DNA of 64,000 nucleotides from Sipunculus nudus (lineage: Eukaryota > Annelida > Sipuncula > Golfingiida > Sipunculidae): NCBI GenBank assembly GCA_026874595.1, contig CM049307.1, forward strand, positions 58,662,870 through 58,726,869, in the 5' to 3' direction. The notes beneath the pieces are model-generated. The model was not told where the DNA came from. It worked only from the letters and a program-made list of their open reading frames with translations, and searched no databases. Numbering within the stretch: the stretch's first letter is position 1; the number at the start of each line of letters is the position of its first letter. The position numbers were made by a program, and so were the translations under genes. This document shows positions 43,400 through 57,049 of this stretch, in pieces.

Positions 43400-45160
43400 T
43401 CTTATTCCTAAATGGTGCAAATATAAAATATATATATTTTAATATTTTTCAATTAGAACTGATATTACGTCATTTAACTATTATAAACATCTTGTTTACA
43501 ATATGGCAGGTTTCAATGGCAGGTACTTTCAGGGTCAGTATTTTACCAGCATTCAAGCAAGGAATGTAGGATTGCAAACAGTGAACGTGGTGCTCTGACA
43601 CAGACGTAAACAGGGGCTTTTATTAACCCCTCACTTTCTTAATGTAAAAATAATTCAATTTCTGTCCCAAAATAAATCTTTCAATTGGGTTGAACAATTC
43701 TGTTGCCTTATGAAGTCAATGAGTCTAATGGTAATCTCACAAGAATGCATTGTTTCCACAAGTGACCCACACGAAACATTTTGTGTTGTTTGTTAGAGAA
43801 TATATTAAATGTCGCGACATCTGTTTTAATATGAACTATTTTCTTTTAATCGGAACACGCATATAAGTATGAAATGATATGGTAAGATTTGGGAGAGGAA
43901 GGATGCCAGGTAAGTCGCAAAATCTGCATACATACCGTCCAAGGATAACACCGACGTCCAAAATAAAGGTAAGAGAGCTAGCAAAACATAAAAGGACCTA
44001 TTGGAAAATGGAAAAGATCGTTAATATAAAACTGAAATACCAAAGGTCCTGTGTGATTGAATTTATCCATAAATGTGTTTATCAACCAGCATTTGTTAAA
44101 ATGTGTAGCCCACCCTCTTTTAAACTCGTTTAACACACCGTTATGTTATTGATCTTCCTTCCATTAATATACATTTGCGCTGATACTTTGTGTATTCTAT
44201 TTATATTCTAAATATGATACCGTTAAAAATAATGTGAAGCTGCCACCTATAATTTTCCACTTTGACTGAAAGGTTAACCAAACATAACATCGATATAATT
44301 AATTTTCCTAAAATCACTTCAGAGCAAAGACTATACGTAGGGCATCTTATAATTTGCCACTTCAAGAACATTTCATGACCCAAAAAAAGTAATTTTTTTC
44401 GGTGAACAGGAAATGTTAGATTAAAAGTATTTGGCGCCCCTTCCTGTAAATGATTGGTAATGGCAAACCTTTTATGCGAATATCTGATTAAGGGTTCTAC
44501 TCCGTAATATCTCTAAGATTTAGTCCCAATCCTGGTATAGTCTAATTTGTAAAACAACAGTCAAGTGTGTATATATTTTAGAACCAATAAGAAAATATAT
44601 TTTTTTTCACTTTACATTATAATTCTCAAGAACACAGGCAACCATTTCTATTGTTTATATCAAAGAAGTTTATTTACACACCTCATGGTCATTTATTCAG
44701 TTTCGCCCTCTTCTTTGTCTCCCCTGTGAGTCAAAGAATCAAAGGTATCGACATAGACGTATTTCATGTTAATATCTCTTTGGCCATAAACAGAAATGTT
44801 AATCTTGATTTTCAATATGATAAACGGCTTTGAATATTTATCAACCATAGGATCAGTGACTACGTTTGGTCTTTGTTGGATCCAGACCGACCAATGGAGC
44901 ACTGTCGCATTATACCTATTATCTGAGAGATCCTTTTAAAGAAATTTGATATGCTTTATAACTTAGAGGACAAAGTCTGCTTGAATCAAAGTAAGTTTTT
45001 CATGGTTATCTTGATTACTCACTTGGAGGTGAAATAAACATTTTAGAAGGTAGTAGCAAAAAGATCTATAATCAGACGGCATGCGTTATATCAAACTCTT
45101 TGTAAAAAAATCATAATAGTCTAATTGATAGCAAAATATTTATTTTTCAATTATGAAATC
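43400..45160. other. No gene seen
   Basis: Sequence upstream of the first recognised EGF exon, AT-rich with scattered short frames. The missing N-terminal exons of the EGF/kringle gene may lie here or beyond, but none could be supported. Confidence 0.4.
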
Positions 45161-45169
45161 CCCTGCCCC

Positions 45170-46075
45170 CACAGTGATAAAAAAACACATAAAACGTTCT
45201 TTAATTGCTTAGACAAGCTCATAATACACGCACGGTCCACTGAAAACAAATTTGTATGTTTTTATTCCTAGTCAGGGGTATACGTTTTAGAGAGATCATC
45301 AAAAAACTAATACTCTTCAGTAAGAAAAAATTTCATAAGAACCTATTTAAAAACATTTAAACAACCTTCGTGAAAATATCCTTCGGCAGGACCTATACAA
45401 AAATTTGTGCTCTCTAAAGGGTTGTAGCACTCGAACATTTGACTTTAGATAATTGCTACAGCTGTCTGACAGAGAAGTCTAAATAAGTATTTAGATTCTA
45501 TCGTCTCAGGATGCCAATGTCATCTCCAGTATAATAATAATAGCCGATAGTATCTGGATATTCCTAATTTATTCCTAATGTTCAGGGTTCAACGCTCTCG
45601 TCAGGATAAAGAGAGCCATTCCTTGGTAGGGTTCATGATAACTTACCAGGTATTTTTGATCCATCCATTCAAATACATGAAGCATAAACAATGTAACTTA
45701 ACTTCCTAACTAGGGACAAACAGTCGAATGGTCCACATTTCCAGGTGAACTACACAACATGAATATCAGCTTGTTCTCAGATATTACATTACCATATCAA
45801 ACTGCCATATCTGCTTACTATATCTACCATCAAAATCAAATTCAAAACTCAATACTGAAATAGCCCTGACCTCTTTCTTCTTTTCAAGGTCCGCGTTTAT
45901 CGGTAGGTCCTATAGCTTGTGAGTACCTGATCTGATTAAACCAGGTGGCACACTCATGCCCCAAGTACGGTGTGCTTTTCATCTTTGGACCTTATCGTTA
46001 ATTTTTTTACCAGAAACTGTACACTTAAGTGGGGAGTTTACAAACGTAATATATATTACTTTACAAAGGGCACAC
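45170..46075 (+). repeat. Duplicated block, copy 1 (about 0.9 kb)
   Basis: Matches 48405-49335 in order over its whole length: acaagctcataatacac, aaatatccttcggcaggacct, gatattcctaatttattcct, ttggtagggttc, ggtccacattt, ttgttctcagatatta, taatatatattactttacaaagggcaca. Diverged by substitutions and small indels. Confidence 0.85.
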
Positions 46076-46371
46076 GGTAAATCAGATCCAGTAAACAGAG
46101 AAAAGCTGTGCCTTATAAACAAAAGGCGGTAAATTATACCACAATGGATTATCTCATGTGATTTATATGTTATTTATCCATGCCGGGGGAACAAATGTAC
46201 ATAAGTATGCAAGCTGAGTTAGGGCTTAGACTTCCTGGTTTGCAAATGATTAAATACATCATAAATCAAGTGCAAGACCTTTAAATACAAACGTCAAATG
46301 CTCAAACTGCCATTTAATTTAAATCCACATAGACTAGCCTTTTATTTCTTATAAAATGCTGAGCCATATAC

Positions 46372-46438
46372 CTTTCGTGTTTTGCCCCGCACATGACAAA
46401 AACAACATCCACGTTGACACAGCTTTCTCCAGTAAAAC
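46372..46438 (-). CDS. Possible upstream exon of the EGF/kringle gene
   Basis: Lies between TTTCTTAAG and donor GTATAT (67 nt) and is open in two frames. Frame 0-to-1 reads AVSTWMLFLSCAGQNTK and ends in the phase needed by the first EGF exon; it could contain a short hydrophobic leader with a start at the internal Met. The other frame reads GFTGESCVNVDVVFVMC, EGF-like at its start but ending in the wrong phase. Speculative. Confidence 0.22.
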
Positions 46439-48404
46439 CTTAAGAAATTACAATACATAAGAAAAAAGACAAAGCGCCATATAGATGAACGTGTATACAG
46501 TTTAAACCTCATGAGATCTATATATTCCTGCTAAAAATAAAACGGCTCGATTTGATTACAAAACTGATAAGCCCCCATGAAGCCTACACGACCGTCGTCA
46601 TCATTATTTCAACCAAGGATCGTCCCAAAATTTAACACATAATGATCTACTATGAACAATAATTAATTAAATGCATTTGAAACTAACTGTCATCTCAATA
46701 ATATTGACATCAAAAATGATGTATATATAGGAAATAGCAAATACCAGTTGACTAATATTATATTATAGAAATCTTATCAAAAACATTTCTAGATTTTATA
46801 TGGAGAATAACATCCACTGTGTCCAATGTTTCTCGTGTTTCACAGGACAGGCTGTAGAGGCACTTTGGCCCTCTGACATTAGAGAGTCTATGGCAAGTGC
46901 ACATGCTGTCAGAGAACCGTTACATCATTCAACGAGGAGCGGATATTAAGGCTCTATTAGAATGTCAATATTTTCGTCATTTTTGACAACGCTTCATGGC
47001 CTATAGTTTCGCTGTCTGTTGACATAAACCAGCCAAATCCTTTTTAGTATATTTATTAACCACAACAATCATCAGCGAGAAAACTTCCGTTTTAACTCGG
47101 CATATTGGGAAATCCTTCTGCACTCGTTACCATAGAGATGGAGTTTCAATTTTGATTGTGAATTCAAATGTATTATTTTGTGTTAATTCATCTTTAAGAT
47201 TAAGATGTTAAGAAACCCAATGTTACGATTATGGGCTGTTTACCACGATAGCAATGCAAAATCATTGAAGACCACATCGATGCATTTCTTGTTAAGTTTG
47301 CAGCATGACACAAATTATTCTTACCAGCCCAATATAAGTGCCTAATGAGTCGTGTTATCACGGCTAGGCGGGCCCTGACTGACTAACTGACTGACTGAAT
47401 GAATGATGAAGAATGCAACGGGTGACCAAGCTGTGCCTTTAGGCGTAGTCTAGAACTGTCCACCAAGCTCCCTTGACTCAACTAAGGAATCAAAGTAAAA
47501 GGCTTAGGTTGTTTTCTTTTGTACGACTAAAATGCCACTACGCCAACAAGGAAGCACCTGATCAGCGTGGCAAGCATAGGGAAGAGGCTCAATTGGCCAC
47601 ATACAATTTACAGGATCCTCGCAGTATGTACTACAAGCCGTCAAATTGTAGCTACCTCGTCTGCACTGCATATCACGTCAATTAGGCGTTATAATGACCT
47701 CATTTCATTGATCTTACAATTTAAACAAGATTCATTATGACGACGTAAACGGAGATTTATATTTAACGGAGATCAGGCATTATTTATTCGATAATATCTT
47801 GGGTACCATTAATATTTGGAGAATTTGATGATGTATTCATGACATGACAGCAGGTGTTGAACCAAAGAATAATAAAACCTCTAGAACTAAAACAAAATTA
47901 TAAAGCAAACTTTTTGCATACAAAAAGAAGAATGTTGTTGTAAACTGGGTTTTTTGCTATTTTTTCTATTTACACAGTTACAGTACTATATTTTACAGGG
48001 GTTCCTTTTCGTTTATGTTTTTTTTTACCATTAAAATGTCTGTGTGAATTTTTTTCAAAATTATTTTAAGGCTGTTGCAATATTAATCCTTAACAAGACC
48101 ATTCGAAAAACTGGAAAAAAAACAAGTAGACCACTTTTACCTAGCTGATGTATGTGCAAATTTAGTTAAATTAAATGAAACCATTGCAATTTGTCATGTC
48201 TTGACTTATAGAAATTTGATGCATCAGCTTAGTATATTTCACTGATCTGCTTTGACATTTCAGAAAATTGAATGGGCTCTTTTGCATGGTATCAGGGTTG
48301 GGAATGTGCATATCCTTGCGTAATTTTGGTTTATCCTAAGGTGACCACAAATAGTTAAAATTGATAACAATACACTTTTTTTCAAATATGAACCACCCCC
48401 CCCC

Positions 48405-49335
48405 CCCTCCCGCAATAATATAATAAAACAAATACATGATTTTTTAAGCTCAGCAGGTGTACACGTTTTCGCCAAGCCATTGCTTATACAAGCTCGTAAT
48501 ACACACACGATCGATCCATTGCACACAAATGTTCATATGCGAATACGTTACAGAGAGACCATCTGAATACCAGTACGCTTCAGTAAGGAAACACCTTAAA
48601 GAACCTTATTTAGATCTTTTGGACAAATTTTTAAAGCCCTTGTTAAAATATCCTTTGGCAATACCTTTTAAAAAACATCATCTCTGAAAAGTTATAGCAA
48701 TCACACTTTTGACCTAAGGTAAATGCTGTCTCACAGAGAAGCCTAAATATGTATTTGAACCGTCTCGCCTCAAGGTGGCAAAGTCATTTCCAGTGTCATA
48801 ATAATAGCCGAAAGCATCTTGATATTCCTAATTTATTCCTAAGGTTCTGGGTTCTCGACAGGTAAAGATAACTATCCCTTGGTAGGGTTCCTGATACATT
48901 ACCAGGTACTTTCGATCAAACCATTCAAATGCATTAAGATTGTATCTTTACTTCTAAACAAGGGGAAAACAATTGGATGGTCCACATTTCTAGTACAGTT
49001 ACACAACATGATCATTAACTTGTTCTCAGATATTAGATAACCATATCTAACTCTCATATCTAATTATCATATCCACCCTCGCATTTAAAATCAAAACTCA
49101 AGATAGAAATAGCCGTTACCTCGTTCTTCCGTTGCCTTTTTTCTTTTCAAGGGCCGCGTTTAAAGGTACGTCCTATAGCTTATGTGTACCTGTTCTGATT
49201 TAACAATGAGGTATACTCCTGTCTCAGGTACGGTGTGCTTTTCATCTTTGGACCTTACCGTTGATTTGTTACCAGCAACTGTACATTTAAGTAGGGAGTT
49301 TACAAAAGTAATATATATTACTTTACAAAGGGCAC
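48405..49335 (+). repeat. Duplicated block, copy 2 (about 0.9 kb)
   Basis: Direct repeat of 45170-46075 at about 3.27 kb distance. A 76-codon open frame inside it (48457-48687) is not open in the sister copy and is not considered coding. Confidence 0.85.
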
Positions 49336-49641
49336 ATGATAACAGATGCAGAAGTGCTGTCCTTGATGTCAGGAAGCCATTTATTTACAGCTATCTATTA
49401 GGATAGGTGGACATTTCGCACTAAAGACTATAAATATTTGAATAAAAGGATAATAAGCTGTTGTGTGATTTATATATCTCAATATATTAGTTGATATATA
49501 ACTCGGCCTCATGGAGTTTTGTCTATATGCTTAAGTTTTTCCCTTCCTAGCCTATTTTCAGTCGCATTTTTGGTTTTGAGTCCTAATTGATTTAACCATG
49601 AACTTTACGTGATCTTAATAAAATATTCATTTGATGAATAA

Positions 49642-49936
49642 TCATGAGCATAACTGTACCGTGCAGTCAATCAGGTTGCCGATGTTCCTGTTAACCGTTA
49701 GTCCCCTGACAATAATAAAATTTGCGTAATTTGGGAGAGCTCTCCAAAACAGAACACGTGTAGCCCTAACTGAGTCGTATTTGTCACGACTAGTGTAGTC
49801 TGTACCAGTAATCATGTCGGCATGTTTTCCGGGACATTTTAATATATAAAATTCTAAGCCAAAGGTTGCAGGAGCCATTCCTCCGAATAATAATGTCTTA
49901 TCTGCATGAAGCCATGACAACATGGCACTCGGGCTT
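49642..49936 (-). CDS. Possible coding exon, family unknown
   Basis: Strong acceptor CCTTCAGTTTATTTCAG precedes 49936. The frame (phase 2) runs about 97 codons: SPSAMLSWLHADKTLLFGGM, then LEFYILKCPGKHADMITG, then RVLFWRALPNYANFIIVRGL, then NLIDCTVQLCS and TGA. Composition is protein-like, with Trp, paired Cys and alternating hydrophobics. It may end at the TGA or splice at GTACAG near 49658. Partner exons not found. Confidence 0.4.
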
Positions 49937-49999
49937 CTGAAATAAACTGAAGGGGCCTGCAGTCATGATGCGAGTCATTACAGAACGCCCATTCTAAGG

Positions 50000-51630
50000 G
50001 ACGGATCAAATATATGCTTTGTGGTATTATTTAACATCAGAAGTTTATATTGTCGTGTTACATGTGTTTAATATCGGAGAAAAAATGTTGTTTCGCAAAC
50101 ATAATTACATTAACTACTTCCTTTTATCTAATGGCACCGATTCAAATGAAGCGGTCCTTCAAAACTGAAGGTGTCATGGCGGGACCTTGTGTAAAACTCT
50201 TAAGTCGGAAGCCAGAAAACGAAAATTTTTAATAAATAAAGCAATAAAGCATACACAAAATGCTAACGCTTCAATGCCATTCTGCTTATTTCGATATGAT
50301 TAGATCTGTACTTTCATTCTGTAAAGAATCATAGTTAGCAAATCTCTAATCTGAAAGTTATAAACGGAAGTCACCTAGAAGTGCTGGGATGAGATCCAAA
50401 TGTGTAAAACTCAGAAGCCATAGACACGCATTGGTTTGGTTTACTTATGGTTAGTTAAGAGCCACAGTCCAAATGCAGTTTCACTATAATTATAGTTGCA
50501 TGCATAATTTAAATTGTTTATGCATGCCATGATTCTGCTTTGTATGAGTGCATATTACAGTACATGATATACACTAAAATATGATATAATAAAATGCCTG
50601 ATACGGCATTGAAAATACATTTATAAATTAAGATGTCATTCAACATTGAAACAGCTGTAATATTTTTTTAACAAATATGAAAATTCAATATATCCCAGTA
50701 GGACATTGCTGGCACATCAACAAATATACATATACCACACAAACCCCACAAGAAATGTCTTTCAATATGTTAGAGTTCTACGATATTAAACAAAAACATG
50801 TTAAAATATATCTTAGAAAAGGGACATAACAGTCCAGGTAATATATAGGCCTAACACACTAATACATGTGTGATTATAAACTCTAATCTGTTTGTATGTT
50901 TAAGCATATAGTTGGTTTGTTTTTAACAAAAATTTAAACTTTTTCAAGTTTTCAACTCTTTCTTACAAACATTTTCAACCTTGATATTTATATTCTACTA
51001 ATTTTACTCCCGATAATGTTTCAACAATGAGAAAAGCATATTTAAGAATATTTAAAATATTTTTGCATCTGATTTCACTCTCAAACGTTATGCGCATTAA
51101 AGATTTAGAGATACATACTCCTGATGAAATTATGTAGTCACAGGAACAGGATTTTTTTTTTAATTTATATAAAAAAAACATTTTATCAAAACAACCTTGT
51201 AGAAACATTTACTGGATGTTTTATGGTTACATTAAATGTCCTTTTGATGTCTCTATGATGTTTTCAAGGTTTAGTCTATAGGGACACATTACTAACATGA
51301 AAAAAATATGATCAACATTTCCAACATCTTTAAATATGGTAAAAGCGTAAAATATTGAAGATTATTACAATCTTGTTTTACAAAATGAAATAAATGAATA
51401 TTAAATATAAATATATATGAATACAGTATATTATAAAACAAGGCCTACAGGTCTAATGCAAACCTGAGCAAAGTTTGGGAGTATGAATGGAGGTTTTTTT
51501 TTAAAGATTAATATTGATCCTCTTATGCCCTGCATATCTACCTTTGTCATTATGATTTCAGCAAAATGGACGTTTCGGACCTGAAAGTTTTGAACTAGGA
51601 CATTTTAAAACTAGGATGTATCAGTCAGGA
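50000..51630. other. No gene seen
   Basis: AT-rich spacer; no supported exon, repeat or RNA. Confidence 0.5.
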
Positions 51631-51639
51631 TATTTCGGA

Positions 51640-53330
51640 TATTCTCTTTTTGCCAAGGAGGATTATTGGGACAGATGAATGGACAATTTTGCAGCATGGT
51701 TTCGGAGAAGAACATTTTTAAATGTGTTTTAGCATCTTCCCTATAAAATCTTAGAAAATGCAGTTAGCCAAGAAATAAGCAAAATCCGATAGAATTTTGT
51801 AGATGAAAAACTTTTTGCAAAAAAATTTGGTGATGCTACCTCCTGCCCTATTTGAGATAGCTATGACGCACGACAGACGACGGAAGACAGACAACGCCAC
51901 ACCATTGCATAATCTCACACATTTGCTAAAAATGCAAACCAAGTTTTTTCAAACAGTTGAAAAATATAGTTCAAATAGTTCTTATCTGGGCATTCTACGT
52001 CTAGAGATGTGTCTAGACGTCTAGACATATTGTCTAGACACCAGACAGAGCCACGTCAGTTGCCAGGGTGATGTCTGGGCCCCACCTGGTTGAACTGAGA
52101 CACCTCTTGACTTGGCTGCTGAAACTCGGCATGTTGTCAAATCTGTTTTCAAACACAGAAAGCCTTTCAATTGGCTACACTTCTTTTTTAAAGCTGCATT
52201 TACCCAATCTATTCTCATAAAACTGGGAGAATAATACCATAGAAATTTTTTTGTAAAGTTTAAACAAATCAGCTTAACAGTTTCATCATAAAACAGTGTA
52301 TAAGCTAGAAGAGTCTTAACTTACATTTTTGCTGGTAATAATCAAAAATCACCAAACTGGAGCCATTCAAAAAAATTTGCGAGAGATTGTTCTAGGGATA
52401 ATTTCTGTGAAATATTGGACAATTTGGCTGGAAAGATTCAGAGAAGAAGATTTTTATATCTTTTTTTTAAGTTTTCCTGTATAAAATCTAAGAAAATCAC
52501 TGAATCAAAACCATTTGAACAAATTGAATTATCAAAATCTAAGGATCATTCATGTGTGAGATTTAAGAATTTGACCAAGTGGTTTTTGAGAAGAAGATCT
52601 TTGTAGCCATGGGCTTTGTAGCCAAATTGGCTGCTATATCATTTGACTATATTCAGCTTCCCATAACTCGGCCGAAAGTCAATGAACAGAGACGATTTGA
52701 ACAAACTTAAGAAAGCACTACCCGAGGAGCATTTCTGTGCAATATTAAACAATTTGGCTTTACGCTTTCAGAGAAGAAGTTTTTTTGTAGCCCTTTGTAT
52801 GCCTCGGGCACCGTTGACCCCTGTACAAAAAGACCAATGCAGGTGGCGCCACCAATAATTAACTCAATTTCAGATATGACTCAAGTGACCAACATTAACA
52901 TAAACTTTGATGATGATAGCTCCAGCCGTTTCTGATATTGTAATTTTAGCATGCAAATGACTGTAACTCGGTCAAAAATTACCGACTGGAACCATTCGAA
53001 CAAATTTGGGAGAAATTGTTCTAGTGAACATTTATGTGAAATATTGGACCATTTGCCTGGACATTTTCAGAGAAGATTTTTAAAGGTGTTTAAGCCTTTT
53101 CTCTGTAAAATCTGATTAAATGCAGATACCTAAATAATAAGCTCTAGGGCACCATGATTCACATGTGTATGATTCTTACATGTTATTTGGAGCTGCTTGC
53201 TCCGACGGTTTCTGTCTTACAGCCATGGACGGCGGACAACCAACCTTGGACGGCAGACAGCGGACGGCTGGCGGCGGACGGACGACGCAGCGCCATCGTA
53301 TAAGCTCACAGGAATCGCCAAAAACAGCAT
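51640..53330 (+). repeat. Degenerate dispersed-repeat block
   Basis: Related segments recur near 51675, 52410, 52738 and 53036: gaaatattggacaatttggc, ttcagagaagaag..ttt and ctgtataaaatctaagaaaat. gacgacggaagacagacaacgcca near 51876 resembles the ggacggcggacgg..cgacgcagcgcca near 53270. GGTGGCGCCACC appears at 52843, linking it to the 34-kb array. Non-coding. Confidence 0.7.
52003..52042. repeat. CTAGAC-rich imperfect palindrome
   Basis: GTGTCTAGACGTCTAGACAT followed by ATTGTCTAGACAC: TCTAGA sites and their inverses make a short self-complementary cluster. Confidence 0.7.
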
Positions 53331-53475
53331 AATGAATGTTACAAAAGAGACTGAATTTTTTTTAAAAAATGTCATATTGAAGAAATCGAAATGCTTGACA
53401 CGTTAGCTGTCGATTTGATGACCAGTGCATTAGCCATTACCGTGGTTTTCTAGCTTTACACATTTGGACTAAGCG

Positions 53476-53848
53476 ACAGCCTGCCATCCCAAACGTCGAT
53501 TTTGATGAACTGAAGATAATGGCCAGGCCCGACAGTTTATTTCAGAAGCCTGGGTGTTATGCTGTCATGGCTAATTTGGACTACAACGGGGCATTCCGAG
53601 TTCAAAATAACCTTAAGCTTTTAGATGGATACCTTGGATTTTTTCATATAATGATAGAACAGACCTTATCCTGTCATTTACATAAATTAAAATGGTGCTT
53701 TCTAATCATGAGTAAAGCCAGTCCCATTATAAATAACTGCTGCACGGATACACGTAAATCAACCCTGAATATCATAATTATTTTCACCAACAGAATACCG
53801 TCACTTTTTGTCTTAACTCGAACAAATGAGTGTTCGAGAAGCAGATGA
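53476..53848 (+). CDS. Possible coding remnant, unknown
   Basis: Frame reads WTKRQPAIPNVDFDELKIMA, then RPDSLFQKPGCYAVMANLDY, then NGAFRVQNN. The first ~55 residues have protein-like composition before the frame drifts into AT-rich sequence. No Met-led start or splice site decides the limits. It could be a lone exon or a pseudogene piece. Confidence 0.25.
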
Positions 53849-54651
53849 ATTTAAAAAGTAGTGTCAGAAATGGCGTGTTTTGGAGGTCACCGTGCGGTCG
53901 CCGTAGAATATGTGAGTGCAAACACCGTCGGATGAAAAATCACACGGTGACCGTGCGTTCCCGAAAACTAACGGCAAGCCGCGGGTTGAAAAAAATTGTA
54001 CGGCACCCGGCGTATATGTGAGCTAGGCATAACACGTAATTGGTATGAGACAAATAATCAGTTCACAATGACTGCGATATAATCATCAGTGCAGCCATTC
54101 TAGTTGATGACGTCAGTCAATGCGATGTCTACGCCATCGACCTTTTTGACGTCATTATTGTCTTGTTAACAGTTGTCGCAAGTAAAACCCTCTGTGCAGG
54201 AGCGATTTTGGGGGGCTCATTATAAATATCGGTCAGAAGGGCGGGGCATACGATATGAACGGATAACAAGCTGACTAATGAGGAAACTATTAGGCACAAT
54301 ATTAACAAAAACAGAAACTATTATCCTGAGTTATCTGTGTTCTGCACAAAAGCATAACAGGCTTTATTATTTATACATTAAATTCAGTATCCGGAAGTTT
54401 CATTGTGAAATAAAGTACTAGTCTAATATTTTAATAATTAATTTCTTAATTGTCGTTTCTTGTAATTCAGAAACTGAGCCTATCTTTCCGGCTTGGTAGA
54501 ATTTATATATTTTGAATTATGTTATAATATTTTTTTACATGATGATTAAGAGTTATTTGATTTAGGTGCCAATCTTTTAACTTTTCATTTTTGTGTTATT
54601 CTGACATACCCTATCATTTGTTATATAAGAGTTATTATGGACTAAAAACAG

Positions 54652-55070
54652 TTGTTACGAAAACAAATTATTCAGGGGGAAATTCTGGGCCATTCCGGGA
54701 TTCGAACCCATGTCGGTGGCACACAAGTCCGGCGTACCATCCGCTTCCTAGCAAAGCAAGCTTCACTAGCGAGACAGTTCGGTCCGCTTTTATGTCACCC
54801 CGTAACACACCCCCTCTTAAGAGCGTTCTGCTATCGAACAAGACTAATTATCCGAGGGGTCACACTCTGGCGAGCTTATTCCCTAGGCCACAAAGTTCAC
54901 CGTCATCCCGGACGAGCCCCCATTTTGTTACGAAGACAAATTATTCAGGGAAAATCCGGAAAAGTACGGCGTACCAACCACTTCCCTACAAAAGCAAGCT
55001 TCACTAGCGAGACAGTTCGGCCCGCTTTTATGTCTCCTCTTTCTTCTTCTTTGCTCTCACTTTTCTCAAG

Positions 55071-55129
<59 letters not shown>

Positions 55130-55765
55130 CATTATCTCTTCTTGAATCTGGTTCTATCCAGGTAAAAAAAGTTGACCTTTGATTAGTCGCCCAGCCCTGT
55201 CCAGCCTATTTTATTTGTTCATTTGTCGACTTTCTGTCAGTCAACAGGCCAGGTCACGGACGTCCAATCACTACCCCAGTGGAAGGAAAAGTCCCTCACC
55301 ACGTATCTTTTTGTTAATTAATTTAGAGATTTTGCTGGAATCTTAATCAAAATGGCCATTATTTTGCGGCCAAAATGACATTAAAGGCAAATATTCATCA
55401 CATGTACAAAAGCTACTTACTGGACCTAGATGTGTCATCACATTTTGGTTCCTTAGAATATCTTTTCATATATTGTTACGATAACAGAATTAAAAAGTGG
55501 CCGCAACTCGTAGCATCAACAAACTCAAGGGTCCGTCTTGGATAAAGAACTAAGGTTTAGTGGCACCGGCTTAGTATCCCAATGGCTTTGAAAATAAATG
55601 CAGTTTCCCTGGCGAGACAGGACCTCCTTTATAAGCATCGTAACATACGCCCCATTTAAAAAGGTTTATATTTCAAAAGTCACACATTGGCGATCTAGTT
55701 GGTGATATTAACTTATATCACCTTTCCCAGGACCCTTTTCCCGACGAGCCTCATTTTGTCGCTTA
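54652..55765 (+). repeat. Three diverged copies of a ~275-bp repeat (family C)
   Basis: Copy 1 about 54652-54926: gttacgaaaacaaattattcaggg, ggattcgaaccc, agcaagcttcactagcgagacag, ggtcacactctggcgagctt, gacgagcccccattttgttacg. Copy 2 about 54927-55045 has only the first half, broken by a (CT)n run. Copy 3 about 55472-55765 is older: ttacgataacagaatta, ctggcgagacagg, agtcacacattggcgatcta, gacgagcctcattttgtcgc. CCGGGATTCGAACCC reads as a pol III B box on the minus strand, hinting at a tRNA-derived origin. Confidence 0.75.
55077..55127 (+). repeat. (CT)n microsatellite
   Basis: About 25 CT dinucleotides directly after family C copy 2. Confidence 0.97.
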
Positions 55766-55769
55766 GACA

Positions 55770-56570
55770 GGCCGGGGCATAACACCTTTAGCATAAGTTT
55801 TTTACAAGGCGGAAATTACCGGAGAGGTGATTTTTTCATTGAACCAAAGTTCTTATCATTCTAAATCATATGTGTAAGTCATTAGAGGATTTGCTATCAT
55901 TCTTAACAAATCCCGCTTGAAATTAATCCATGTATTTACAACGTGAAGGATATTTGTTAATAAAAAGGTGGATATTACAGAACTTCGTCAAAGTGAAATA
56001 GGTGTAACAGGTTTCAAACAAGGAGAACAAGGTAATATAAAGAAATCCGATAGAATCAGTGGGAGTCGGGCGCAGTTAGAATATTATGAGGCCATGTTTC
56101 TATACAAGCACTTGTGTATCTATTGTGTGCTAAACTTTAAACACGATTTATTGACCTCTTCAGTCACATGTAAAATTAACAGGATTAGATGATTTTACTG
56201 AATTATATGACTCTTTGAGGCTATACAATTTACCAAAAAGATGATTCTGTGAACAAAGTGTCAACAATGATAACACGCTTAAGTGGATACAATGATTTTC
56301 ATTCACGTGGTACGTGTTTGTCTTGTGGAGTCGCATACGTGAAATACATTCCTAAGTGAATCTAAAAGATTGTCAAACTCCACTGTAACCATTCCAATGA
56401 ATGGCTGTTCTTTCCTTCTAATCTGTCATTATCTGTAAAATATCTATGTGACGAACCGTAACTAATATTTCCTACGAACGTCAAATTAATCCAGGGCTAC
56501 ATGTTGGCATGCACGTGAGCGATAATAATTACCTCATACATTTAAGAAAATATTCATGGAAAAGACACCA
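55770..56570. other. No gene seen
   Basis: AT-rich spacer. An open frame at 55968-56192 has no motif or splice support. Confidence 0.45.
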
Positions 56571-56574
56571 GTCT

Positions 56575-57045
56575 GCGTATATACCCTTTCTTAACACCAA
56601 GACCTGTCTGCTACAGCTAGTGTATAATCATTTGATTTCTCCTGGATATATCGGATATGGACTCTCTGCAACCATGCATTCTAATTTTGTTGGAGTTATC
56701 TGTTAAAATAAATCCTGTTATTTTTATCTGATAATGATAATTATCTGTGACAGACCCTTTCATAACACTAAGACCTGTCTGCTACAGTATATAAACATTT
56801 TTATTTATCATGGCTATAAATTCTCTGCAACTATGCATTCTCCTTTCGTTTGAGTTACCTTTTACATTAAACCATGTTATAAATATCTGATAATAATTAT
56901 CTGTTACAGACCCTTTCATAACTCTAAGACCTGTCTGCTACAGTATATAAACATTAAATTACTAGGACTATGGACTCTCAGCAAATATGCATTCTAATTT
57001 CGTTAGAGTTATAAGTAACAACGATCCTGTTAAAATGGTTGTCAA
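56575..57045 (+). repeat. Tandem repeat, three units of about 155-172 bp
   Basis: Units begin at accctttc (56582, 56754, 56910). Each has aagacctgtctgctaca, tataa.cattt, ggactctctgcaaccatgcattctaat, ttcgtt.gagtta, and atctgataat..attatctgt before the next. Non-coding. Confidence 0.88.
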
Positions 57046-57049
57046 CTAG

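Noticed and set aside
54591-55182. Two overlapping frames of 138 and 176 aa
   Set aside because: Both translate family C repeats and a (CT)n run.
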